The position numbers were made by a program, and so were the translations under genes. The notes beneath the pieces are model-generated. The model saw only the letters and a program-made list of their open reading frames with translations. It had not been told where the DNA came from and ran no database searches. From the NCBI GenBank assembly GCA_040882255.1, contig JBBEBP010000002.1, positions 1 through 8,642 on the forward strand: 8,642 bases of DNA, written 5' to 3'. Positions 1-5,589 of the stretch are shown one piece after another. The first letter of the stretch is position 1. Each line of letters begins with the position of its first letter. This DNA is from PWQG01 sp040882255 (GTDB lineage: Bacteria > Pseudomonadota > Gammaproteobacteria > Pseudomonadales > Pseudohongiellaceae).

Positions 1-53
1 AGTCAGGGCGCTGTTGCACTTATACCGGTGTCCGAAATTGCGGGACCATCTCT
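1..53 (+). repeat. Left copy of 53-bp terminal inverted repeat (probable IS end)
   Basis: Bases 1-53 are the exact reverse complement of 8589-8641. The right copy has one further base (8642), so the repeat probably continues outside the window. Immediately inside the repeat, at base 54, recognisable Eco29kI-type nuclease coding sequence begins, which marks 53/54 as an insertion or recombination junction. Read outward from the junction, the repeat begins AGAGATGGTCCCGCAATTTC and continues with GGACACC. That pattern resembles IS3-family termini such as the IS2 end, but this assignment is from memory and tentative. No transposase gene is in the window. Confidence 0.9.
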
Positions 54-350
54 GATTTTCATTGCCGCTACCTGGTGGTGGATGACATCTGGATTCCGCT
101 GGGCGAGTCGCTGCTGATCGCGAAATTCAACCCTGTCTGGAACGTTGTTATTGATGGCTTCGGTAACCATGATCCAGGAAAGGGACGCCACAAAGGCATG
201 CGCCCTCGATGGGATGTGTTGCATCCTGGCAGATCATGGGCCGACAAGTGCGAGCCTCGGCCGGAAAGCGCCAGCCAAATCGTCGGTGAGATTGCTGACT
301 ATCTCCGGAATAACCCACCACCACGTGATGATCAAATGATAAGCACCTAA
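54..350 (+). pseudogene. 5'-truncated Eco29kI-type GIY-YIG restriction endonuclease (C-terminal part)
   Basis: A plus-strand frame encodes about 98 residues ending at the TAA at 348-350. It has the conserved stretches CRYLVVDDIWIPLGESLL, VWNVVIDGFGNHDPGKG and RPRWDVLHPGR typical of the Eco29kI restriction endonuclease family, a GIY-YIG nuclease that cuts CCGCGG. The family protein is about 214 residues, so only the C-terminal 45% remains. The Glu of PLGES and the Asn of PVWN are 12 residues apart, as are the catalytic Glu142 and Asn154 of R.Eco29kI. The GIY-YIG tyrosines, Arg104 and His108 lie in the missing half, so the fragment should be inactive. The frame stays open through the repeat to base 3 but has no ATG there; a GTG at 75 is internal to the conserved region. 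No cognate methyltransferase follows, although eco29kIM overlaps the 3' end of eco29kIR in the reference system. The missing 5' half may lie beyond the left edge. Confidence 0.85.
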
Positions 351-368
351 TGTATCCCGCCGCCAGTC

Positions 369-446
369 CTGTAACGCCGCGCACAACGGCGCGAGCGAAG
401 CGAGTGTCCGGCGCCGACAGGCGCGAATTGCTGCGCTTGGTTATGC
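369..446 (+). other. Imperfect palindromic region; possible integron attC-like site
   Basis: This stretch starts 18 bases after the stop of the Eco29kI-type fragment. TAAC (372-375) faces GTTA (440-443). Next, GCGCA (379-383) pairs with TGCGC (432-436), separated from the outer boxes by 3 bases on each side. CAA (384-386) can pair with TTG (428-430), leaving C431 unpaired. An inner 6-bp stem, CGGCGC (387-392) with GCGCCG (411-416), closes an 18-base loop. Two box pairs, extrahelical bases and a variable tip are the layout of an attC site, and the position just after a plus-strand ORF fits a gene cassette. Against this, the outer boxes (CTGTAAC and GTTATGC) match the RYYYAAC/GTTRRRY consensus only partly. 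No run of T follows on either strand, so an intrinsic terminator is not supported. Confidence 0.35.
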
Positions 447-461
447 TCCGAACGCTCATGA

Positions 462-581
462 CTACGATAACGCAATCTTCAATCTCTTTTTCGGATCATC
501 AAATTCCACAGAGTCGGGATCAAACTCTTCCGGGTTGTACGGCCAATAATTCCTGGCGTGGCCTTTTAGCCAACCCACCAT
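462..581 (-). CDS. Small hypothetical protein downstream of hsdM (39 aa)
   Basis: A minus-strand ORF starts with ATG at 581-579, has GAGGAG nine bases upstream as a plausible ribosome-binding site, and ends with TAG at 464-462. It begins 37 bases after the hsdM stop, on the same strand. The peptide is aromatic near the start (GWLKGHARNYWPYNPEEFDP) and ends in a charged segment, EFDDPKKRLKIALS. This composition looks more like a real protein than a random frame in GC-rich DNA. The frame is also open further upstream, reading CPHEEYESMVGW before the chosen start, so the true N-terminus may lie earlier or the ORF may be the tail of a longer ancestral gene. I do not recognise a family. It would be the last gene of the operon. 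The region beyond it holds no clear terminator. Confidence 0.45.
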   Translation of the reverse strand: MVGWLKGHARNYWPYNPEEFDPDSVEFDDPKKRLKIALS

Positions 582-618
582 ACTCTCGTACTCCTCGTGA
601 GGGCACGCTCTCTGGCCG

Positions 619-2100
619 TCACGACTGAAGCTCCGACAAGACGCCGCGAAAACTCTCCAGCCCGGCCTCCAGATTCTCGATGATTTCCTCGGCGATGTCA
701 TCGGGTTCCGGAAGGTTGTCCAGATCGCCCAGCGACTGGTCACGCAGCCAGAAGATATCCAGGCTGGTCTTGTCGCGCTTGAAGATCTCCTCGCGACTGT
801 AGCGGCGCCAACGGCCTTCCGGGTTGTCCTCGCTCCAGCTTTCCTGACGCTTGTGACGCTCACCGGGCCGGTAGCACTCGACGAACTCGCGCAGGTGTTC
901 ATCGCGCAGGGGTTTCTTCTTGAGCGTGTGGTGGATGTTGGTGCGGTAGTCGTAGAACCAGATCTCGTCTGTCCACGGCTCGGCGCGGCCGGGGCGGCCG
1001 TCGAAGAACAGCACGTTGGCCTTGACGCCGTGGGCGTAGAAGATGCCGGTGGGCAGGCGCAGGATAGTGTGCAATTCGGTGGTTTCCATCAGTTTGCGGC
1101 GCACGGTTTCCCCGGCTCCGCCTTCGAACAGGACGTTATCGGGCACGACCACGGCGGCCTGGCCGTTTTCCTTGAGCAGAGTCCTGATGTGCTGGACGAA
1201 ATTGAGCTGCTTGTTGGAGGTGGTGGCCCAGAAGTCCTGGCGGTTGTACTCGAACTCCTCCCGCTCCTGCTCGCCGGCCTCGTTGGTAATGGTGAGCGTG
1301 CTTTTCTTGCCGAAGGGCGGATTGGCCAGCACATAGTCGTGTTTTACAGGATGAGCGGCCAGCAGCGCGTCGGTGGGTGAGATGGTCGGCTCATCGCCGA
1401 TGTCACCGATGTTGTGCAGAAAAAGGTTCATCAGGCACATGCGGCGGGCGCTGGGGACGATCTCGTTGCCGTAGAAGGTGTGGTGCTTGAGCGCCTGCTT
1501 CTGCTCCCCGGTCATCCCGGCCATGTGGTGGTCCCTGATGTAATCGTAGGCGGCCAGGAAGAAACCGCCCGTCCCACAGGCCGGGTCGCAGATGGTCCTG
1601 TCGGGCTGCGGCTGCACACATTCCACCATGGCGCGGATCAGCGGACGCGGGGTGAAGTACTGGCCGGCGCCGGACTTGGTGTCCTGGGCATTGCGTTCCA
1701 GCAGCCCCTCGTACATATCGCCCTTGACCTCGGCATCCAGCATCACCCAGCTCTCGGCATCGATCAGGTTGACCAGGCGGGCCAGCTTGGCCGGGTCCTG
1801 GATCTTGTTCTGGGCCTTGGTGAAGATCTGGCCCAGCATCCCCTTTTCCTGACCCAGCTCGCGCAGCAGCTCGATGTAGTGACCCTCCAGCTCCGCGCCC
1901 TTGCGCGCCTTCAGGCTTTGCCAGTTATATTGCTCTGGAATGCCGGCGTCCCGGTTCCAGGGCGGCTGGCTGTATTCGTCCGCCATCTTGAGGAAGATCA
2001 GGTAGGTGAGTTGTTCCAGGTAGTCACCATAGCTCACGCCGTCATCGCGGAGCATGTGGCAGAAATTCCAGACTTTGGAGACGAGGTTTTCGGCGTTCAT
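619..2100 (-). CDS. hsdM: Type I restriction-modification system DNA methyltransferase subunit HsdM
   Basis: This 493-residue protein is the N6-adenine methyltransferase subunit of a type I R-M complex. With HsdS it forms the M2S modification enzyme, transferring a methyl group from S-adenosylmethionine to adenine in the recognition site. The N-terminal HsdM_N helical domain covers about residues 5-135, including GDYLEQLTYLIFLKMADE. The N6_Mtase domain follows, with GQYFTPRPLI (146-155), the SAM-binding motif I DPACGTGGF (172-180) and the catalytic motif IV NPPF (260-263). The length matches EcoAI-type HsdM. I chose the ATG at 2100 because MNAENLVSKVW is the usual HsdM start; the frame is open upstream to 2193, but those residues do not look like HsdM. 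No strong Shine-Dalgarno precedes this ATG. It overlaps the stop of the upstream 79-codon ORF (ATGA), which would allow translational coupling. Unusually, hsdM is separated from hsdS by about 2.2 kb. Confidence 0.95.
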   Translation of the reverse strand: MNAENLVSKVWNFCHMLRDDGVSYGDYLEQLTYLIFLKMADEYSQPPWNRDAGIPEQYNWQSLKARKGAELEGHYIELLRELGQEKGMLGQIFTKAQNKIQDPAKLARLVNLIDAESWVMLDAEVKGDMYEGLLERNAQDTKSGAGQYFTPRPLIRAMVECVQPQPDRTICDPACGTGGFFLAAYDYIRDHHMAGMTGEQKQALKHHTFYGNEIVPSARRMCLMNLFLHNIGDIGDEPTISPTDALLAAHPVKHDYVLANPPFGKKSTLTITNEAGEQEREEFEYNRQDFWATTSNKQLNFVQHIRTLLKENGQAAVVVPDNVLFEGGAGETVRRKLMETTELHTILRLPTGIFYAHGVKANVLFFDGRPGRAEPWTDEIWFYDYRTNIHHTLKKKPLRDEHLREFVECYRPGERHKRQESWSEDNPEGRWRRYSREEIFKRDKTSLDIFWLRDQSLGDLDNLPEPDDIAEEIIENLEAGLESFRGVLSELQS

Positions 2101-2336
2101 TGGTTTGCTTCGCTGTGGTCTTGTGAAGTGGTACTGTCTGTGGAAATCAGGGCCTGTCGGTGCTCTATGAGACTGTAGCGCTCCACCTGACAAGCCTTGT
2201 TGTCGGCGACAGTTGTTGCCAAATATGCAACAACTGCCGCCCCGTATTTACGCCCCACGTGCATTTTTTGCACATTGCTTTCTTTCTCCAGCTCACCATA
2301 CCGGTATACGCTTTGACTTCTTCGCAGAGCACTCAT
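2097..2336 (-). CDS. Possible small protein between the AlbA_2 gene and hsdM (79 aa)
   Basis: This minus-strand ORF starts with ATG two bases after the TAG of the AlbA_2 gene and ends in a TGA sharing ATGA with the hsdM start. AGAAGG lies six bases upstream of the start, a good ribosome-binding site, whereas hsdM has none of its own. The packing at both ends suggests a translated coupling ORF. Against a true protein, the segment is less GC-rich than its neighbours, contains three dyads including a 37-base hairpin, and encodes a sequence I recognise in no family. It begins MSALRRSQSVYRYGELEKES, is basic and then Ala/Val-rich in the middle, and ends with a Ser/Thr-rich polar tail. There is no signal peptide or convincing membrane segment. 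It could be a real operon gene, a leader that carries ribosomes to hsdM, or chance. Confidence 0.4.
   Translation of the reverse strand: MSALRRSQSVYRYGELEKESNVQKMHVGRKYGAAVVAYLATTVADNKACQVERYSLIEHRQALISTDSTTSQDHSEANQ
2205..2241 (-). promoter_or_regulatory. 15-bp stem-loop upstream of hsdM
   Basis: The arms 2205-2219 and 2227-2241 are inverted repeats around a 7-base loop. As minus-strand RNA, all 15 positions pair, with one G-U wobble; in plus-strand RNA the same position would be an A-C mismatch. The loop reads AUAUUUG in the transcript. No U-run follows, so this is not a standard intrinsic terminator. It lies about 105-140 bases upstream of the hsdM ATG, inside the possible 79-codon ORF. 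It could be an RNA processing or stability element, a translational control hairpin, or a protein-binding dyad at the DNA level. A weak promoter-like pair (TTGTCA at 2193-2188, then CATAGA at 2169-2164 with an 18-base spacer) lies just downstream, but its -10 match is poor. Confidence 0.55.
2259..2307. promoter_or_regulatory. Two short perfect dyads in the hsdM upstream region
   Basis: GTGCA-TTTTT-TGCAC spans 2259-2273, with 5-bp arms and a 5-base spacer. ATACCGGTAT at 2298-2307 is a perfect 10-bp palindrome. Together with the hairpin at 2205-2241 they give three dyads within about 110 bases, more than the surrounding coding DNA shows at a glance. They are the right size for operators of a small dimeric regulator, but no binding factor is known, and both could be chance. 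Confidence 0.25.
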
Positions 2337-2338
2337 GA

Positions 2339-4270
2339 CTAACCTTCTGCCGCAATGTAGGCCTGATCGGGACGGTTCGGTTCATCCGGATAGCGGTACT
2401 GAAGCTCACTACGTTCAATCAGCGGAACAATGTGGCGGCGGTGCAGGTAGTTGCGTCGACGTCTCAACAACACTGCCAGCTCCCGGGTGCCATAAGGCCG
2501 GAGGGAACAAAGGGACAGAATGAGTTCGGACAGCTGTTTCGGGTCACGACTGCGCTGACCGAGGCTTTCCAGGGCTGTTCGAATGTCGCCCGGCAGCTCA
2601 GCCAGCAATTGTGTCCGCTCTTCATCCAAAGCCACATCGGCTCCGGACTTGTGTGATAAGGCCTCCGACTTATGTGATAAGCCCCTGGACTTGTGTGATA
2701 AGCCCCTGGACTTGTGTGATAAGCCGTTGGACTCCCTGGATAAGCCTGAGAACAAGTCGTCTTCCTCCCCAGCGACCGGAAGGCCGAGCCGCTCCCCCGG
2801 CACATAGTAGGTCGCCGGCCCACGCGGCACCTGCTCGACAAGCTCCAGATCCCGCAGGTGGGCCAGCCGCTGACTGGCTGCCAGGGTATCGACCCGGTTC
2901 AGATCGCGGTAGTCGGAGTTGGTGATGCGCCCGGTCTCCCGGACAAAAATCAGCGCACGCTGCTCTTCCTCGCCCAGCCCGAGATGCCGGAACTGACCGA
3001 GCCAGGCGATATCCTCCTTGCTCAGGAAATGGTGGAACAGGTAGGTAGCGGAGAACTGGTCATTGTGGCGGTCTGAATCAAAGCTCGGCGGGGAAAGCCC
3101 GGCCTCCTCCATCAACCGGCGCATGACGCGGATACCGCTGCCCTTGGTCTCGGCCAGGCCCATCTCGTGCAACACCGAGGCGACTACCGGGTTGCGCCAC
3201 TGCGAGCCCGGCTCGCCAAGATTCTCCAGCGATTTCAGGGAGTACCCCGGGTTCTGCACCTCCAGCCGGTTGCTGTAGCGCAGCAACTGGATGGGCTGCT
3301 GGCGCTGGTAGTTGCGGTGCATCACGGCGTTCACCACGGCCTCACGCACCACCTTGTCCGGCAGCACCGTCTTCTCGCCCCGGCGTATCTCCCCTTCCGG
3401 CAGCTGAAACGCTCGCGGCAGGTCGTCCAGGACCGCTGCCGTGGCCCGCTGAATCAGCCGGGGCAGGGTGTCGCGCAGATCCAGGGTGGTGAAGCGCTCA
3501 TGTGGATTCTCGATCCACTCCTTGCCGGGAATGCGGATGTAATCCACCCGGTTGGCCGGAAACAGCCGGCGCAGTGCGCCCCGCCGGCCAAACAGCAGCA
3601 CGCCGGCTACCGTGGGCTGCCGTTGCCCGGCGTGGCGAACCACGGCGCCCAGCGCCTCCAGCAGTTCGTCATCGGAAAAGTTCAATTCCTCCGCCGCCGG
3701 GTTCACGGCGCGGCGGGCATCGCGGTAATGTTCAATGGCGTCCGGGTCCAGGTCGTCCAGGCTGGCCCCGGCCACCACGGAAGCATCGTAGCTCTGCCCG
3801 GATCGCCCCTGATACAACTCGGCCAGGTCATCCTGGTTACAACGGTAATCGCCACTGGGCCCGCGCCGCCATGCCGAGCGCGGCAGGGGTTTGTTGGCAA
3901 AGTGGATGGGGCGTGAAGCCGGATCGGCTTCCGGCACCTCCACCAGAATCACCGTGCCCTCCTCCAGCGCCTCCGCCCGTGCCTGAATCCGCAGCGGTAC
4001 GTTGAAGGCATTGGCACAGCGCGAATGCAGATCATTCAGCAGCTTGTCCGGGTCCGCGATACCGGTCACCCGGTAGTCACCGGGCGCATCCGATGCCTTC
4101 TCCACACCCAGCAGCAGCCAGCCGCCGCCCAGGCCCGGCTCGTTGGCAAAGGCGCAGACCGTCTCCAGCAAGGATTCACCAATGGCCGAAGCCCGCTTGG
4201 CCTCGACCCGGTCCGACTCATCCAGCTGCCGGAGCTGTTCGAGTAACGCCTGTGCCGTCACCTGGCTCAT
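2339..4270 (-). CDS. AlbA_2 (Schlafen-like) / GHKL-ATPase family putative transcriptional regulator (COG2865-like)
   Basis: This 643-residue protein has the layout of the COG2865 family, called ATP-binding or putative DNA-binding regulators. An AlbA_2 domain covers about residues 15-150, with RVEAKRAS (21-28) and a glycine-rich GGGWLLLGVEK strand (48-58). A GHKL-type ATPase module (HATPase_c_4-like) covers about 300-400, with the N-box-like REAVVNAVMHRNY (309-321), NPG (340-342) and the glycine-rich lid TKGSGIRVM (375-383). A winged-helix-like segment covers about 430-490, then a linker of five 7-residue repeats (509-543), and a second winged-helix-like C-terminus at 565-643. The ATG start overlaps the hsdS stop (ATGA) and has GGAGG seven bases upstream, so the start is firm. 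It sits between the specificity and methyltransferase genes. It may regulate the operon or act as an accessory defence effector; the family's biochemical role is poorly known and neither is shown here. Confidence 0.85.
   Translation of the reverse strand: MSQVTAQALLEQLRQLDESDRVEAKRASAIGESLLETVCAFANEPGLGGGWLLLGVEKASDAPGDYRVTGIADPDKLLNDLHSRCANAFNVPLRIQARAEALEEGTVILVEVPEADPASRPIHFANKPLPRSAWRRGPSGDYRCNQDDLAELYQGRSGQSYDASVVAGASLDDLDPDAIEHYRDARRAVNPAAEELNFSDDELLEALGAVVRHAGQRQPTVAGVLLFGRRGALRRLFPANRVDYIRIPGKEWIENPHERFTTLDLRDTLPRLIQRATAAVLDDLPRAFQLPEGEIRRGEKTVLPDKVVREAVVNAVMHRNYQRQQPIQLLRYSNRLEVQNPGYSLKSLENLGEPGSQWRNPVVASVLHEMGLAETKGSGIRVMRRLMEEAGLSPPSFDSDRHNDQFSATYLFHHFLSKEDIAWLGQFRHLGLGEEEQRALIFVRETGRITNSDYRDLNRVDTLAASQRLAHLRDLELVEQVPRGPATYYVPGERLGLPVAGEEDDLFSGLSRESNGLSHKSRGLSHKSRGLSHKSEALSHKSGADVALDEERTQLLAELPGDIRTALESLGQRSRDPKQLSELILSLCSLRPYGTRELAVLLRRRRNYLHRRHIVPLIERSELQYRYPDEPNRPDQAYIAAEG
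2343..2348 (-). promoter_or_regulatory. Ribosome-binding site for the 79-codon ORF
   Basis: AGAAGG on the minus strand lies within the last codons of the AlbA_2 gene, six bases upstream of the ATG at 2336. It is the main reason for treating that ORF as possibly translated. Confidence 0.4.
2642..2746 (-). repeat. 21-bp in-frame tandem repeat in the AlbA_2 gene (five units)
   Basis: Five 21-bp units encode GLSRESN, GLSHKSR, GLSHKSR, GLSHKSE and ALSHKSG (residues 509-543). Two central units, CCCCTGGACTTGTGTGATAA plus G on the plus strand, are identical; the outer ones have diverged. The repeats make a hydrophilic, basic linker between the two winged-helix-like parts. Because the unit is a multiple of three, copy-number change by slippage would lengthen or shorten the linker without a frameshift. 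Confidence 0.9.
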
Positions 4271-5589
4271 GCCGGCGCCTCCGTTTTGCGTTTGCGGCGT
4301 TTGGGGCTGGGGGCATCGGCCTGTTCCTGGCGAATCCGCTCCAGCAGGACGCTGGCGGGTTCGTCGTCGGGGTTCTGGGGGACGAGTTTACCTTCGAAGG
4401 CGCGTTTGAGGATGGATTGGCGGAGCGCTTCGATCTTTCGAATTGTAACGTCCAGAGTGCTATCAAGCTTCGTACAGATTGCTAGTTTCTGCTCAATCGC
4501 TATAACGGTTTCGCGTTGCGATTCGATTCCAGGAATCGGAATATCCATCGACTTTATATTATCCAAGTTCAAACCCGGCTTCCCGGCACCATAAGCCATT
4601 CTGTTTAACTGCTTCCTTCCGCCAAGCTCTGACATTAAGTACCAATAAGCAAAAGCAGGTAACAGGCACTCGTTGAGTCTACAAAGTGCTACATGTTGGC
4701 TAACGTACGCATTACCCAGTTCCTTTTCGACTAAGCCTGCTTTGGTGACATTCGCACCCGTTATGGTCACCAGCAAATCCCCACGCTCTACTCGAGTTCG
4801 CTTACCTTCCGACTTATCAGGCAACGAAACATAGGCACGGTCGCTCAGATCAAGCTTGTCATTCTTTAAGTTTTGCGCCCGAATAAAAAGGTCACCTTGG
4901 TCCGCATAATATTTAGCCCAACCTCTCGATCCAGATGTAAGGTAGTCAAGTACATTACCAAACTTTGCTATAGGCCAGACTACATGATTACTTTCCCTCG
5001 AAAACCGGCCCTCAAAGGCGGCACTGAGCAGGGACTGGCGGTAGGTCTTGAGCTGGGCGCGGGCGGTTTTCAGGCTTTCCACGCCCTTGTCCAGTTCGGA
5101 GAAGAGCTCTTCGATCTTGGCGACGGTGCGGCGTTGTTCGTTGATTGGTGGAAGAAGCATCGGAATGGCATCAAATTTCTTCTTGGTTATATGGACCATC
5201 CCAGATCCGTGCGCCTGCGCGTAAAGCTCAGCAGCAATACTATTTAGAAAATAGAACAAAAACACCTTATCCACGAAGGGCTTTGGGTCTACTCGAAAGA
5301 TGTGTTGATTTAGCCAAGCAGAACCATTGCGCCAAATATAGGCTCCGAGAGACGCCGACCAGGCGAACAACAAGTTTCCAGTTTCGATTCGATGCCTGGC
5401 TTCGTACTCTTGGTCGGTGTAGTTAAAGGACGCATTTGGATCATTAAGATTCTGAATCCGAATTATCGGCAGTCCATGATCTTTCCACTCGCTGGATTTA
5501 AACGCCCGGCCATTTAAGTAATCGGCGGCTTCTCCAAGTGTGATTTGCGACCAACCCGTTGGCATATCCTTGGCTTCAACCATCCTCAT
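4267..5589 (-). CDS. hsdS: Type I restriction-modification system specificity subunit HsdS
   Basis: HsdS sets the target sequence of the R-M complex and holds the HsdM and HsdR subunits. Counting from the GTG at 5592, the protein has the standard two-half layout: target recognition domain (TRD) 1 at about 12-150, a central conserved helix at 151-198 (INEQRRTVAKIEELFSELD, then QSLLSAAFEGRF), TRD2 at about 205-355, and a second conserved helix at 356-425 (ESQRETVIAIEQKL, then QSILKRAFEGKLVPQNPDDE). The paired QSxLxxAFEG motifs show the internal symmetry. The tail is basic (KRRKRKTE). I placed the start at ATG 5589, which shares TGATG with the hsdR stop; GTG 5592 and in-frame ATGs at 5583 and 5565 are alternatives. 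The stop overlaps the next gene (ATGA). Both TRD-coding parts are visibly richer in A and T than the conserved parts, consistent with TRD exchange. The recognised bipartite sequence cannot be read from the protein. Confidence 0.95.
   Translation of the reverse strand: MRMVEAKDMPTGWSQITLGEAADYLNGRAFKSSEWKDHGLPIIRIQNLNDPNASFNYTDQEYEARHRIETGNLLFAWSASLGAYIWRNGSAWLNQHIFRVDPKPFVDKVFLFYFLNSIAAELYAQAHGSGMVHITKKKFDAIPMLLPPINEQRRTVAKIEELFSELDKGVESLKTARAQLKTYRQSLLSAAFEGRFSRESNHVVWPIAKFGNVLDYLTSGSRGWAKYYADQGDLFIRAQNLKNDKLDLSDRAYVSLPDKSEGKRTRVERGDLLVTITGANVTKAGLVEKELGNAYVSQHVALCRLNECLLPAFAYWYLMSELGGRKQLNRMAYGAGKPGLNLDNIKSMDIPIPGIESQRETVIAIEQKLAICTKLDSTLDVTIRKIEALRQSILKRAFEGKLVPQNPDDEPASVLLERIRQEQADAPSPKRRKRKTEAPA

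Noticed and set aside
20..29. Shared ATACCGGT-like words in the terminal repeat and the dyad at 2298-2307
   Set aside because: A match of 8-9 bases in a near-palindromic word is short enough to be chance, and the contexts differ.
351..461. Intrinsic terminator between the Eco29kI-type fragment and the hsd operon end
   Set aside because: GC-rich pairing is present, but no run of T follows a stem on either strand.
1414..2178. 254-codon plus-strand open frame, and similar ones at 3167-3916
   Set aside because: These are antisense to hsdM and the AlbA_2 gene, which are supported by conserved motifs. The compositions are shadow-like.
2101..2193. N-terminal extension of HsdM by 31 residues
   Set aside because: The family start MNAENLVSKVW is at 2100, and the upstream residues are not HsdM-like. 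The extension would also overlap the hairpin region without an obvious ribosome-binding site.
2642..2746. CRISPR array
   Set aside because: The 21-bp units are directly contiguous with no spacers and are in frame within a protein-coding gene.
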